A DNA stretch of 64,000 nt from Burkholderiales bacterium (lineage in GTDB: Bacteria > Pseudomonadota > Gammaproteobacteria > Burkholderiales > SHXO01), in contig JADZGB010000031.1 in assembly GCA_020854105.1 (NCBI GenBank), positions 359,047 to 423,046 of the forward strand. The letters are read 5' to 3'. Positions 19,949 through 29,976 of the stretch are shown here, piece after piece. Position numbers and translations under genes: made by a program. Position 1 is the stretch's first letter. Each line of letters opens with the position of its first letter. The notes under the pieces are model-generated. The model was not told where the DNA came from, made no database searches, and worked only from the letters and a program-made list of their open reading frames with translations.

Positions 19949-20752
19949 TCAGCGCGTGCGGCCCACCGGCGTGACCTGCACGCCCTCTGCCTGCAGCGCA
20001 CGGCGCAGGCTTCGCGCCAGCTCCACAGCCGCGGCTCCGTCCCCGTGCAGGCACAAGGTGTCCGCTCGAATCGAGATCCGCGTACCGCCGATCGCCGTCA
20101 CCGCGCCCTCGAACACCATGCTGCGCACCTGCTTCCACGCCAGTGCCGGATCGTCCAGCAGCGCGTCGGCGCGCGTGCGAGGCGTCAGACTGCCATCCGC
20201 CTGATAGGTGCGATCCGCGAATACCTCGTGCGCGACCGGCAGGCCCGCTTCGCATCCTGCCCGCACCAGCGCACTGCCCGCCAATCCGAACAACACCAGA
20301 TCCGGATCGAAGTCGCGTACCGCGTGCGCGATCGCTCGCGCGAGCGCCTCGTCGCTTGCGGCCATGTTGTACAGCGCGCCGTGCGGCTTGACGTGCGAGA
20401 GGACCGTACCGCAGGCGCGACAGAAGGCCTGCAGCGCGCCCACCTGGTAGAGAACGAAATCGTAGACCTCTTCCGGCGTCACGCGCATCTCTCGCCGCCC
20501 GAAGCCCTGCAGGTCGGGCAGCGAAGGGTGCGCGCCAATGGCGACGCCACGCTGTGTCGCCAGGCGCACGGTCCTGCGCATGACCGAGGGATCGCCCGCG
20601 TGGAAGCCGCAGGCGATGTTGGCCGAACTGACCTGCTCCAGGATGGCATCGTCATCGCCCATGCGCCAGGCGCCGAAGCCCTCTCCGAGGTCGCTGTTGA
20701 GATCGATCCGCCTGTCCACGTCACCGATTTTCGTGGGGTCCCGTCCCGCCAT
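19949..20752 (-). CDS. pxpA: 5-oxoprolinase subunit A (LamB/YcsF family)
   Basis: A 267-residue protein with the family opening [18 protein letters not shown], then [33 protein letters not shown] and EVFADRTYQ. PxpA works with PxpB and PxpC to cleave 5-oxoproline to glutamate with ATP. The ATG at 20752 adds 15 residues before the homology and is the first sensible start; it diverges from the kinase gene 43 bp away. Unusually, pxpB and pxpC lie 2.4 kb upstream on the same strand, with a kinase gene on the opposite strand between them. Confidence 0.93.
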   Translation of the reverse strand: MAGRDPTKIGDVDRRIDLNSDLGEGFGAWRMGDDDAILEQVSSANIACGFHAGDPSVMRRTVRLATQRGVAIGAHPSLPDLQGFGRREMRVTPEEVYDFVLYQVGALQAFCRACGTVLSHVKPHGALYNMAASDEALARAIAHAVRDFDPDLVLFGLAGSALVRAGCEAGLPVAHEVFADRTYQADGSLTPRTRADALLDDPALAWKQVRSMVFEGAVTAIGGTRISIRADTLCLHGDGAAAVELARSLRRALQAEGVQVTPVGRTR

Positions 20753-20795
20753 GATGTTGCCTCCCGTGGCGGCTTTTGCCAAGCTCGTGCGCGCC

Positions 20796-22979
20796 ATGTT
20801 TCCGCGATTCCTCTCTGACCGCCGGCTGATCGGCCTCTTCCTGGTTGCCTGCGTGCTGGCAGGGTTGGGCCTGGGCGCCCGGCGCGAGCTGGGCAACGTC
20901 GCCAGTGCGCTCGAGCAGCGCCATGCGCTGCAGCTGCGCGTCGATCGCCTGCTCGGCCTGCGCCGGACGCTGGCGGAGGCCGAGCTGGTGCACGCGAAGT
21001 ACCTCACCGGACCGGGCGCCGATTCCCTCGACCCGTACGAGGACAAGTGCGAGCGAGCGAGCGCGCAGCTGCAGGCCTTGCAGGTTGCCTACGCGCAAAG
21101 CCCGGGACCGCGCGAACTGCTCGGCCGCATCGACACCCTCCTCGCCCGGCGGCATGGGCAGTGGGAGACCGGGCCTCGACCGGCTGCGCACGCGAACGGC
21201 TTATCCGTCCTTGGCGCCTCGGGTGGCACGCTGCACGCGCAGCTGGATGGCCTGTTCAGTGAACTGGAACAGGTCCAGCGCCGGGAACTGAATGCCAGCA
21301 TCGCGGCGACGCAGGCGCACACACGCAGCCTCATGCAGCGCATCGGCTGGGCGGTGGCGGCCGGCGTCCTTGTCGTGCTCGCGCTCGGCGTGCTGTACGC
21401 CCGCGACAGGCGGGACCGTGCGCAGCGCAGACATGCTGCGCAGGCGCAGCGTGTGCCGGAACAGGCCGACCCGCCACTGCAACGCGCAAACCGGCTCCAG
21501 CCGCCGGCTGCTGACGTGCCCCCCACGCAGGCGGCGCTGCCCCGCCACGGCCTTGGATCCGAAGGCAGCGACGTTCGGCGCCGGCTCCAGGACATCATCT
21601 CCTCCATCCGGGACGGCTTCGTCACGCTCGACCGGAACTGGAACTACACGTACGTGAACGACGCTGCGGCACGTCTCCTGGGACGCGGCCGCGAGGAGTT
21701 GATCGGGCACAACATCTGGGCGCTGTTCCCCGAGATCCGGCGCCTGCCGTTCCACGACGCCTGCATGCGCTGCGTGCAGCAGCGCGAGCCGGTGCAGGTG
21801 GACCAGTACTACGCGCCGCAGTTCCGGTGGTACCGCAACCACCTCTATCCGACCGACGGTGGCCTGGCGATCTTTTTCGAGGATTTCACCGCGCGAAAAC
21901 GCCTGGAAGCCCAGCTCGCCGACGAACGCGAGCGCTACCGGGCGACCTTCGAGCAGCCGGCCATCGGCATCCTGCACGTGGCGCTGGAAGGAGCGATCAC
22001 CCGCTCCAACGAGCGCATGGCCAGCATGCTCGGGTACGACCGCCAGGACCTGGTCGGGATGGACTTCGCGCGCATCCTGGCGGACACGCACGCGCGTGCG
22101 TTTCTCGACCAGGTGCAGCACCCGTCGCGGGGCGGAACCAGTCGCCTGGTGCAGTGCCGGTTCCGGCTGCGCAACGGCGAGCCGTTCTGGGGGGAAATGA
22201 CGCTGGCACTGGTTCCGGGCGAGGCGGAGCGCTGCGGATACGTCGTATGCATGGTGCAGGACATCGGCGATCGCAAGCGTGCGGAGTCGCTGCTGGAGGA
22301 GTCGCGCCTGCGCCTGAGCGTGTTTGCCCAGCAACTCACCGAGGCCGTCGAGCAGGAGCGTGCACGCATATCGCGCGAGATCCACGACGAGCTGGGTCAG
22401 GCGCTCACGCGGCTGAAGATGGACCTGGGCTGGCTGCGTCGGCGCCTGGCAGAGAACGGCCACGGCGCCGGCCCGGTAGCCGAACGCGCGGTGGAGATGG
22501 GGCGCTTCATCGATGAGACTCTGGTGAGCGTGCGCCGGCTGGCCACCGAGCTGCGTCCCGCCCTGCTGGACAACCTGGGCCTGGCGGCTGCGCTGCATGC
22601 GCAGATGCGCCAGATCGCCGCCCAGGCGGACATCGAGGTCACGCAACACCTCGAACCGGACCTGCCGCTCAGCTCCGAGCAGGCTACCGGTCTGTACCGG
22701 ATCGCCCAGGAAGCGTTGACCAATATCGTGCGCCACGCCAGCGCGAGCAGCGTGCGCTGCGTGCTGTTCCTGGACCAGGGCGGCGTGACGATGGAGATCC
22801 AGGACGATGGCTGCGGATTCGACGTGGGCATGCAGCCCGAGCACGGACTCGGTCTGCTCGGCATGGCCGAGCGCGCCCGTCTGCTGGGCGGATTCTCAGC
22901 CGTCGAGAGCGAGCCGGGGCGCGGCACCCTGGTGCGCGTGCATCTTCCCGTAACGCAGTCACCACGCGACAGCACGTGA
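20796..22979 (+). CDS. Orphan NarX/DegS-type sensor histidine kinase with two PAS domains
   Basis: A 727-residue membrane kinase. Helix 1 (about 10-30) and helix 2 (about 180-202) bracket a CHASE3-like periplasmic helical region. Two PAS domains follow (about 265-375, ending [12 protein letters not shown]; and 385-500, with [12 protein letters not shown]). The HisKA_3 dimer domain has phospho-acceptor His530 in [13 protein letters not shown] and the ATPase domain has [17 protein letters not shown] and [11 protein letters not shown]. This type normally pairs with a LuxR-family response regulator, but none adjoins it. It lies between pxpC and pxpA on the opposite strand. A 41-residue membrane peptide begins inside its stop codon. 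Confidence 0.92.
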   Translation: MFPRFLSDRRLIGLFLVACVLAGLGLGARRELGNVASALEQRHALQLRVDRLLGLRRTLAEAELVHAKYLTGPGADSLDPYEDKCERASAQLQALQVAYAQSPGPRELLGRIDTLLARRHGQWETGPRPAAHANGLSVLGASGGTLHAQLDGLFSELEQVQRRELNASIAATQAHTRSLMQRIGWAVAAGVLVVLALGVLYARDRRDRAQRRHAAQAQRVPEQADPPLQRANRLQPPAADVPPTQAALPRHGLGSEGSDVRRRLQDIISSIRDGFVTLDRNWNYTYVNDAAARLLGRGREELIGHNIWALFPEIRRLPFHDACMRCVQQREPVQVDQYYAPQFRWYRNHLYPTDGGLAIFFEDFTARKRLEAQLADERERYRATFEQPAIGILHVALEGAITRSNERMASMLGYDRQDLVGMDFARILADTHARAFLDQVQHPSRGGTSRLVQCRFRLRNGEPFWGEMTLALVPGEAERCGYVVCMVQDIGDRKRAESLLEESRLRLSVFAQQLTEAVEQERARISREIHDELGQALTRLKMDLGWLRRRLAENGHGAGPVAERAVEMGRFIDETLVSVRRLATELRPALLDNLGLAAALHAQMRQIAAQADIEVTQHLEPDLPLSSEQATGLYRIAQEALTNIVRHASASSVRCVLFLDQGGVTMEIQDDGCGFDVGMQPEHGLGLLGMAERARLLGGFSAVESEPGRGTLVRVHLPVTQSPRDST

Positions 22980-23101
22980 ATCGCTCCTGGGAGGCCAGGC
23001 GGGCGCGCCGCATGCTCGACCAGGGGATGAACCCGTGGCCCGTCATACCTTATGCCGCCGGCCTCATGTTGTGGGTCCTGTTGTTCCTGGTTCCCACGTG
23101 A
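22976..23101 (+). CDS. Small membrane peptide coupled to the kinase, 41 residues
   Basis: GTG-start frame of 41 residues: a basic amphipathic N-terminus ([17 protein letters not shown]), a Pro-Trp-Pro turn, and one hydrophobic helix (PYAAGLMLWVLLFLVP). The start overlaps the kinase stop as GTGA, so it is probably translated by re-initiation. The charge layout predicts N-terminus in the cytoplasm. I do not recognise it. Small single-helix proteins often modulate sensor kinases, and that is a reasonable inference here, but the frame is short and could be chance. Confidence 0.5.
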   Translation: MNRSWEARRARRMLDQGMNPWPVIPYAAGLMLWVLLFLVPT

Positions 23102-23119
23102 GTGCGGCCCAGAGCCGAG

Positions 23120-24124
23120 TCAGGTGCACGCTCGCATCGCCAGCGCCTCGTGCATGCGCGCCAGTTCGCGCTCGCGCTCGAGCAACAGGGCCTGAGCGGC
23201 CGCCAGCTCGACCGCCTGGAAGCGAAGGCGCGCCCCGGCCGGCATCTGTGCCAGCAGCGGCAGGTCGGCGGCGATGACCTCCCCCAGCCGGGGATAGCCG
23301 CCGGTGGTCTGGCGGCTGGCCATGAGCACGATCGGCTCGCCGTCCGGCGGCACCTGGATGGTGCCGAAGGTCACTCCGGCAGAGACCACGTCGGATGCCT
23401 CGCTGGCGATCATCGACGGCCCCATCAGGCGGTAGGCCTGGCGGTCCGAATTACTGCCCACTCTGTACTCGCTGCTGAGGAAGGTTTCGCGCGCCTCCTC
23501 CGGATACCGGTTCCAGTGGCGTCCGCGTACGAAGCGCACCAGGTGCGGCCCAGGCATCAGGGCCTCCACCCGCTCCGTCGCTGCCCATGACGGATGGGCC
23601 ATGGCGGCACGCGTCTCACGCAGCTTGCGCAGCAGCGAGGGATAGAGAGCCAGATCGGCATCGCGTGTCGGCAGCAGGTCGCCCCGGCGCAGCGCGCGGC
23701 CCTGCCAGCCACCCAGCGCGCCGCGCAGGAAGGTGCTGCGACTACCGAGGACGAGATCGACGCCGAATCCACCCGCCACCGCGAGGTAGGCGCGGCACCC
23801 GCGCCGGCACGGACCGAAGTCGAGCGCGCTGCCGGCCCGTACCAGCACCGGCCTGGCCTTGGGCAGCGCCTCGCCATTGACGCGCGCCTCGAAATCCGCG
23901 CCGCACACCGCGAGCAGGGTGTCGGCGCTGAGCGTGAAGCCCGGCCCGACCAGCGTCATTTCCAGCGTGGCGGCACCCTCGTCGTTGCCCACCAGGATGT
24001 TGGCCAGGCGGTGCGAGTGCTCGTCCATGACACCGCTCACGGGCACCCCGAACCGCTGGTATCCCCAGCGCCCGAGATCCTGGATGGTGGACAGGATGCC
24101 GGCGCGCAACACCTTCAACGCCAT
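23120..24124 (-). CDS. pxpC: 5-oxoprolinase subunit C (AHS2/KipA family)
   Basis: A 334-residue protein of the biotin-dependent carboxyltransferase-like AHS2 family. Signatures: KVLRAGILSTIQDLGRWGYQRFGVPVSG at the N-terminus (positions 4-31), ANILVGNDEGAATLEMT, RAYLAVAGG, YRVGSNSDRQAYRL and QTTGGYPRLGEV. It completes the PxpABC 5-oxoprolinase with pxpB 9 bp upstream and pxpA further downstream. The 3' end faces the 41-residue peptide gene with an 18-bp gap. Confidence 0.94.
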   Translation of the reverse strand: MALKVLRAGILSTIQDLGRWGYQRFGVPVSGVMDEHSHRLANILVGNDEGAATLEMTLVGPGFTLSADTLLAVCGADFEARVNGEALPKARPVLVRAGSALDFGPCRRGCRAYLAVAGGFGVDLVLGSRSTFLRGALGGWQGRALRRGDLLPTRDADLALYPSLLRKLRETRAAMAHPSWAATERVEALMPGPHLVRFVRGRHWNRYPEEARETFLSSEYRVGSNSDRQAYRLMGPSMIASEASDVVSAGVTFGTIQVPPDGEPIVLMASRQTTGGYPRLGEVIAADLPLLAQMPAGARLRFQAVELAAAQALLLERERELARMHEALAMRACT

Positions 24125-24133
24125 GCGCGGCCC

Positions 24134-24886
24134 TCAGGCTGCGCCAGCGAGCAGCTGCTCGTAGCGCTCGGGGGTGACTGACACGAAACGCACGCGGTCA
24201 CCGGCCTGGAACAGGCTCGGCGGATCACGCGTCTGGTCGAACAGCGCCAGAGGCGTGCGCCCGATCACGTGCCAACCGCCGGGGCTGTCGAGCGGGTAGA
24301 TGCCAGTGTGCTGACCGCCGATGGCGACGCTGCCGCGCGGCACGCTCGGGCGAGGGGTGGCGCGCCGCGGCGTCACCAGCCGCTGGTCGAGTCCGACCAG
24401 GTAGGGGAAGCCGGGCATGAAGCCCAGCATGCCCACGTAGTAGACCGGGCGCGTGTGCAATTCCACCACCTTCGCGGGGGCCAGCTCGTGCGCGAGCGCC
24501 AGGTACCCGAGATCCTCGCCGTAGTCGCCGCCGTAGCAGACCGGCACCTCGACCAGCACGCCCGGTGCAGCTTCCTCCTCGCCGAGGTTTTCGCACACCA
24601 CCTGCAGATGGGTCTGCAACAGTTGATACGGCCCGATCCCGGCCTGATCGGGTGCGGCCGCGGCCTTCATGCGTGCCGGATCGTAGTGCACACTGACCGA
24701 GGAAAAGGCCGAGACCGCCTCGCGCACGCCGGGGATGCGCGCTGCCTCGATGGCGTCGGCGAGACGGCGCGCCAGGGCAGCGCCGGATTCGCTCACGCGG
24801 CCGCCGAGCTCGATCACCAGTGCACGGTCTCCAAGCGGGAAGAAGGCGATACGGGGCGCGCGCGGGCGGGGCGGTGTATCGGTCAT
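24134..24886 (-). CDS. pxpB: 5-oxoprolinase subunit B (AHS1/KipI family)
   Basis: A 250-residue protein of the AHS1/KipI family, the partner of PxpC. Seen: FFPLGDRALVIELG, VSVHYDP, VPVCYGGDYGEDL, YYVGMLGFMPGFPYLVGLD and GSVAIGGQHTGIYPLDSPGGW. The ATG at 24886 gives MTDTPPRP before the homology; the frame is open to 24967 but those codons overlap the upstream lipoprotein gene. It reads directly into pxpC (9-bp gap). Confidence 0.94.
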   Translation of the reverse strand: MTDTPPRPRAPRIAFFPLGDRALVIELGGRVSESGAALARRLADAIEAARIPGVREAVSAFSSVSVHYDPARMKAAAAPDQAGIGPYQLLQTHLQVVCENLGEEEAAPGVLVEVPVCYGGDYGEDLGYLALAHELAPAKVVELHTRPVYYVGMLGFMPGFPYLVGLDQRLVTPRRATPRPSVPRGSVAIGGQHTGIYPLDSPGGWHVIGRTPLALFDQTRDPPSLFQAGDRVRFVSVTPERYEQLLAGAA

Positions 24887-24896
24887 GCTCGCCCTG

Positions 24897-25193
24897 TCAT
24901 CCGCCGCAGCCGTCTCCCTCCCGGCTGGGCACACACTCGGTGCGCGTGCGCTGCGCGTTGGTGGCACAGCGGTACACGGTCCCGCGGCAGCTGGCGCACC
25001 ATGCCGTCCGGGAACCCATGCGCGAGAACCGGCTGGGGATGATGCTGACCTCGCGCGTCCCGCACTGGACCGCCTCGGCGGTCATCTTCTCGGGCGTCGC
25101 GCACGCGCCAAGGGACAGGACCGCGGCGAGCGCAGCCAGCGCGGGCAGCGGGCGCACGAGGAAGGCTACACAGGCAGGACGCGGGACGGCCAC
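24897..25193 (-). CDS. Small Cys-rich lipoprotein
   Basis: A 98-residue protein with a GTG start. A hydrophobic signal (LAALAAVLSLGACATP) carries a lipobox with Cys31. The mature part has six further Cys (AVQCGT, WCASCRG, RCATN, ECVPS, GCGG), suggesting disulphides in the periplasm. It ends 11 bp before the pxpB start, so it may share that transcript, and begins 9 bp after the CBS protein stop. Function unknown. Confidence 0.68.
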   Translation of the reverse strand: MAVPRPACVAFLVRPLPALAALAAVLSLGACATPEKMTAEAVQCGTREVSIIPSRFSRMGSRTAWCASCRGTVYRCATNAQRTRTECVPSREGDGCGG

Positions 25194-25202
25194 GGTCGCG
25201 GA

Positions 25203-25631
25203 TCAGGAGTGGATGTAGAGCTCCAATTGCTCGATGACGAAGCGCTGCTCCGAAATGACTTCCTTGACCACGTCCCCGATCGACACGACGCCCACGACGC
25301 GATTCTGGTCGAGCACGGGCAGGTGACGGACGCGCTTGTCGGTCATCAGCGCCATGCACTGGTCCACCGTCTGTTCCGGCACGACACAGACCACGCGCGA
25401 GGTCATGATCTCCCTCACCAGCGTCTCGCGCGAGGTCTTCCCGTGCAGAATCACCTTGCGCGCATAGTCGCGCTCGGAAAAGATTCCTTCGAGCCGCTCG
25501 CCCTGCAATACCACCAGCGCACCGACCTCGCGCTCGGCCATGAGCTTGAGCGCGTCATACACGTTGGCGTCCGGGGAAATCGACAGAACCCCATGCCGCT
25601 TTCCTTCGAGCAACTGCGCGACCGTCTTCAT
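25203..25631 (-). CDS. Tandem CBS-domain protein
   Basis: A 142-residue stand-alone CBS pair: domain 1 with VYDALKLMAEREVGALVVL and the ligand-contact FSERDYARKV, domain 2 with VDQCMALMTDKRVRHLPVLD and VVGVVSIGDVVKEVI. Such Bateman modules bind adenosine nucleotides or similar ligands and act as sensors or partners of other proteins. A ribosome-binding site (aggaggaa) precedes the ATG at 25631. Confidence 0.93.
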   Translation of the reverse strand: MKTVAQLLEGKRHGVLSISPDANVYDALKLMAEREVGALVVLQGERLEGIFSERDYARKVILHGKTSRETLVREIMTSRVVCVVPEQTVDQCMALMTDKRVRHLPVLDQNRVVGVVSIGDVVKEVISEQRFVIEQLELYIHS

Positions 25632-25746
25632 GAGTTCCTCCTGGCGCGGGCCTCGTCATGGCCTCTCGTGCGAGTTTAGACGAGCCCGGCCGCGCTCGCC
25701 AGCATAGCGGAACAACGTCGTGGCGGAACACCGCGGCCGGCCAGCC

Positions 25747-28700
25747 TCAGCGGCTGGCCAGCTCGGCCCAGCTGCGCTCCAGGCGCTTGAACGAGATCGG
25801 GTAAGGCGTCTTCAGCTGCTGCGCCCAGAGCGACACGCGCAACTCCTCCAGCATCCAGCGGAACTCCTCCAGCCGGGCATCGTGCACGCCCCGGGCGCGA
25901 TCGGCCTGCAGCCGCCTCTGGTAGGCCTGCCACCAGCTCTGGATCTGCCGCATCCACTGCGCGTCCCTGGCCGGGTCGAGCGCGAACTTGTCCAGGCGCA
26001 CGTGGATCGCGCGCAGGTAGCGCGGCAGGTGCTTCAGGCGCGGCAGCGGGGTGCTCACCACGAAACCCGGCCGGAACAGCTCCTCTAGCTGGGCCCGGAT
26101 GTCTCCCATGACACGCTGCCACACCGGCACGCCGGGCCGGTTGATGCGCGGTCGCATTGCCTGGTACTCGATCAGGATCTCGTTCATGACCCGGCACACC
26201 TCGCTCGCGACGTCGGCGAGCCGGGTTCTGGCCTTGGCGCTGCGCGCCTGGAATGCGATGGAGTCGCGAACCGGCTCCTCCTCCACGAAGAACGCGCGGT
26301 CGCAGATGGCATTGGTCAGTTCCTGCCGCAGCCGGTCCGATACCGTCCCCTTGTCTGCGGCCTTGCCACCCTCCAGCTCCAGGAGCAGCGCATAGCGCAG
26401 TGCCATGTCCTGAAAGCCGGGCAGGCTGCGCGCGAGGTGCTTCACCTGCTCGGGAATGGACAGCTGGAACAGCCGGCGCAAGCCGCGGCGGGTTGCCGTT
26501 TCAGCCTCGTGCTCGGTGTCCAGAACCACCAGCGCGACGCCGTTGCCCTCGTCCACGATGGCCGGATAGCCGATCAGCTGCTGCCCGCCGCGGGTGAACT
26601 CGATCTGCTCGGGCAGCGCCCCGAAGTCCCAGGTGGTGATGCCCTGCCGCTCGAAGGCGTTGCGCGCGCTCTCGCTGAACTGCTTGCGCGCCTTCACGCC
26701 GAACTGCGCGCGCAGGGCGGCGAGGTCGCGCCCCATGGCCAGTTCGCGACCATCGTCGTCGTCGACCACCTGGTGGTTCATGCGCAGGAACGGCGGCAGG
26801 TCGCCCACGTCCCAGGACTCGGGCGGCACGTCGACACGGCTGATGTCCCGGATCGCTTGCCCGAGCGCGGCGTTGAGGCCGCCCTCGCCCACGCGCAGCC
26901 TCTCCAGCAGTGTCGTCACGTACTGCGGCACCGGCACGAAATTGCGGCGCAGGTTCTTCGGCAGGCCGCGCAGGAGGTGACCGATCCTGTCGCGCAGCAG
27001 TCCCGGCACCAGCCATTCGCAGCGCTGCTCGTCGAGCTGGTTGAGCAGGTGCAGAGGGACCGTGATCGTCACGCCGTCGAGCGGATGGCCGGGCTCGAAC
27101 CTGTAGGACAGCGCGTACACCACCCCGCCGATTTCCAGCGCCTCGGGGAAGCGTGCCTCGGTCACCTCGTCGGCGCCGTGGCGCATCAGCTGCTCGCGGG
27201 TGAGGAACAGCAGCCTCGGGTCGGCTCTCTCGGCCTCCCGCCGCCAGCGCTCGAACTGCTGCCCGCTCCAGACGTCGCGCGGCACGCGTGCGTCGTAGAA
27301 CTCGAATACCCGCTGCTCGTCCACCAGCACGTCGTGGCGGCGCGACTTGTGCTCCAGTTCCTCGATCTCGCGCTTGAGGTCCTCGTTGTAGGCGAGGAAC
27401 TTCCCCTGCGTGGCGAGCTGCGCGTGCACCAGGCCCTCGCGCAGGAAGATATCGCGCGCGCCGGCGGGGTCGACCGGCCCGTAGGCGATCTTGCGGCGGG
27501 ACACCACTACCAGCCCGTACAGGGTGAGGCGCTCGTAGGCGTAGGCCTGTGCGCCGGCCTTCTCCCAGTGCGGATCGTGATGCGTGCGCTTGATCAGGTG
27601 CGCGCCCACGCGCTCCAGCCACTGCGCATCGATCGCCGCGACCGTGCGCGCGTACAACCGCGTGGTCTCGGTCAGTTCCGCCGCCATCAGCCAGGGTGGC
27701 CCCTTCTTCCTCAGCGGCGAGCCCGGAAAGATCGCGAACCTGATGCCGCGCGCGCCGAGGTAGACGCCGACTTCGTCGGACTTCGCGCCGACGTTGCCGA
27801 GCAGGCCGGACAGGATCGCGCGATGCAGCTGATCGTAGGTGGCCGGCGCCTGGTTGAAGCGCCAGCCGGCCTCCGCCACCTGCGCATGGAGCTGGCCGTG
27901 CAGGTCGCGCCACTCGCGCAGGCGCACGTAGGACAGGAAGTTGTCGTGGCACAGCTGGGCGAGCTTGCGGTTGGACTTCCCGTGCGCGAGTGCATCGTCG
28001 AAAAATCTCCACATCTCCAGCAGGCCGAGGAACTCGGAGCGCTCATCGGCGAACTGCGCGTGCGCGGTGTCGGCCGCCTCCGCCTTTTCCATCGGCCGGT
28101 CGCGCGGGTCCTGGATCGCAAGTCCGGCGGCGATCACCAGCATCTCGCTCAGGCAGTTCTCGTCGCGCGCGGCGACGATCATGCGACCCAGGCCGGGATC
28201 GATGGGGAGCTCGGCGAGTTTCGCGCCGACCGGCGTGAGGCGCCGCTGCTCGTCCACCGCGCCCAGCTCCTGCAGCAGGCTGTAGCCGTCGGCGATGGCG
28301 CGCGAGGACGGCACCTCGACGAAGGGGAAGTCTTCCACCTCGCCCAGCCTGAGCGCCTTCATTCGCAGGATGACCGAGGCCAGCGAGGAGCGCAGGATCT
28401 CGGGGTCGGTGAAGGGCGCACGCGCCTGGAAATCCTCCTCGCTGTACAGGCGCACGCACACCCCGCTCATCACCCGGCCGCAGCGGCCCGCGCGCTGGTC
28501 GGCGGAGGCGCGCGAGATCTTCTCGATCTGCAGCATCTCGTGCTTGTTCCGGTAGCTGTAGCGGTTCACCCGCGCCAGCCCGGTATCGACGACGTACCTG
28601 ATGCCGGGCACCGTGAGCGAGGTCTCCGCCACATTGGTCGCGAGCACGATGCGGCGTGCGCCTGTTGCCTGGAACACGCGCTCCTGCTCCTGCGCCGACA

Positions 28701-29745
28701 GACGTGCGAACAGCGGCAGGATCTCGGCGTGCAGCCTCGGGCGCTTGCGCAGCACCTCGGCCGTCTCCCGGATCTCGCGTTCTCCCGGCAGGAACACCAG
28801 CACGTCCCCGGTCGCCGACAGCCGCACCAGTTCGTCGATGGTGTCGGCGATGGCATCGGGCAGGTCGATGTCCTGCTCGTCCTCGTCCTGCGCCTCCGGC
28901 GGCCGATAGCGCACCTCCACCGGATACATGCGCCCGGACACCTCGATCACCGGCGCGCCGTCGAAGTGCTCGGAGAAGCGCTGTGCGTCGATGGTGGCCG
29001 AGGTGACGATCAACTTGAGCTCCGGCCGCCGCGGTAGCAGGCGCTTGACATAGCCGAGCAGGAAATCGATGTTGAGGCTGCGCTCGTGCGCCTCGTCGAT
29101 GATGATGGTGTCGTAGGCGTCGAGGAAGCGGTCGGTCTGCGTCTCGGCGAGCAGGATGCCGTCGGTCATCACCCGCAGGAAGTTGTCCTGGCTCACGCGG
29201 TCGCTGAAGCGCACGCGGAAGCCGACCTGCTGTCCGAGCGGCCCACCCAGTTCGTGGGCCACACGCGCGGCCACCGTGCGCGCGGCGATGCGGCGCGGCT
29301 GCGTGTGCGCGATCATGCCTGCCACGCCGCGGCCCAGTTCCATGCAGATCTTGGGCAACTGGGTGGTCTTGCCGGAGCCGGTCTCGCCCGCCACGATCAC
29401 CACCTGGTGCGCGGCGATCGCCGCGGCGATCTCTTCGCGCCGTTCGCTCACCGGGAGTTCGGGTGGATAGACGACGCGGGGCAGTGCCGCGCGCCGCGCA
29501 CGGCAGTGCTCGGCCGAGCGCTCGATCTGTCCGGCCAGCCGGCTCAGATCTTCCGGATCGCCCTGGCCGCGGCGTGCCGCCTCCGACACGCGCGCCAATG
29601 CGCTGCGCAGCCGATGGCGCTCGCGCAGCATGCATTCGTCCACGAGCCCGTGCAGGCGGCGCAGTTCGGCCGGCGCGGCATCGGAAACGGAAGGTGGGAC
29701 GGACTGATTCAAGGCGGGCAACGGTGCGTGGGGCACCCCGGTCAT
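25747..29745 (-). CDS. hrpA: ATP-dependent RNA helicase HrpA
   Basis: A 1332-residue DEAH-box RNA helicase, within the usual HrpA length of about 1300. Motifs in order: GETGSGKTT (120-128), TQPRRIAA, DEAH (217-220), the SAT motif in TSATIDAQ, and QRAGRCGR (motif VI), followed by the OB-fold and a long DUF3418 C-terminal region unique to HrpA. HrpA resolves RNA structures and stalled or collided ribosomes and processes some mRNAs. The start MTGVPHAP at 29745 is the first ATG. A long open frame on the opposite strand is a composition artefact. Confidence 0.95.
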   Translation of the reverse strand: MTGVPHAPLPALNQSVPPSVSDAAPAELRRLHGLVDECMLRERHRLRSALARVSEAARRGQGDPEDLSRLAGQIERSAEHCRARRAALPRVVYPPELPVSERREEIAAAIAAHQVVIVAGETGSGKTTQLPKICMELGRGVAGMIAHTQPRRIAARTVAARVAHELGGPLGQQVGFRVRFSDRVSQDNFLRVMTDGILLAETQTDRFLDAYDTIIIDEAHERSLNIDFLLGYVKRLLPRRPELKLIVTSATIDAQRFSEHFDGAPVIEVSGRMYPVEVRYRPPEAQDEDEQDIDLPDAIADTIDELVRLSATGDVLVFLPGEREIRETAEVLRKRPRLHAEILPLFARLSAQEQERVFQATGARRIVLATNVAETSLTVPGIRYVVDTGLARVNRYSYRNKHEMLQIEKISRASADQRAGRCGRVMSGVCVRLYSEEDFQARAPFTDPEILRSSLASVILRMKALRLGEVEDFPFVEVPSSRAIADGYSLLQELGAVDEQRRLTPVGAKLAELPIDPGLGRMIVAARDENCLSEMLVIAAGLAIQDPRDRPMEKAEAADTAHAQFADERSEFLGLLEMWRFFDDALAHGKSNRKLAQLCHDNFLSYVRLREWRDLHGQLHAQVAEAGWRFNQAPATYDQLHRAILSGLLGNVGAKSDEVGVYLGARGIRFAIFPGSPLRKKGPPWLMAAELTETTRLYARTVAAIDAQWLERVGAHLIKRTHHDPHWEKAGAQAYAYERLTLYGLVVVSRRKIAYGPVDPAGARDIFLREGLVHAQLATQGKFLAYNEDLKREIEELEHKSRRHDVLVDEQRVFEFYDARVPRDVWSGQQFERWRREAERADPRLLFLTREQLMRHGADEVTEARFPEALEIGGVVYALSYRFEPGHPLDGVTITVPLHLLNQLDEQRCEWLVPGLLRDRIGHLLRGLPKNLRRNFVPVPQYVTTLLERLRVGEGGLNAALGQAIRDISRVDVPPESWDVGDLPPFLRMNHQVVDDDDGRELAMGRDLAALRAQFGVKARKQFSESARNAFERQGITTWDFGALPEQIEFTRGGQQLIGYPAIVDEGNGVALVVLDTEHEAETATRRGLRRLFQLSIPEQVKHLARSLPGFQDMALRYALLLELEGGKAADKGTVSDRLRQELTNAICDRAFFVEEEPVRDSIAFQARSAKARTRLADVASEVCRVMNEILIEYQAMRPRINRPGVPVWQRVMGDIRAQLEELFRPGFVVSTPLPRLKHLPRYLRAIHVRLDKFALDPARDAQWMRQIQSWWQAYQRRLQADRARGVHDARLEEFRWMLEELRVSLWAQQLKTPYPISFKRLERSWAELASR

Positions 29746-29976
29746 ATTCTAGCGTAGGGCCACGACGGACCGGCGCAGCCGCTGCTGCGTTCCGAGGGCT
29801 CGCGCCGGCGCGGCGCGTGCGCGGGCGCGCCGGGCGTTGTCAGGGGAACAACCCCTGGGAGCAACCGGGGAGGGCGGCAGGCCAGCAGCGGCCGCGCACG
29901 AGGCGCCCGGACGGCGCCTCCGGCCGCACGTCCCGATTTCAGCGAAAATCCGTCTTCGGACAACCCCTGACAAACG

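Noticed and set aside
26437..29037. Long open frame on the strand opposite hrpA
   Set aside because: It mirrors hrpA codons in a GC-rich gene and encodes a His/Arg/Leu-rich sequence without any known domain.
29746..29976. Search for a tRNA or riboswitch between hrpA and pncB
   Set aside because: No cloverleaf or known aptamer core is visible in the 231 bp.
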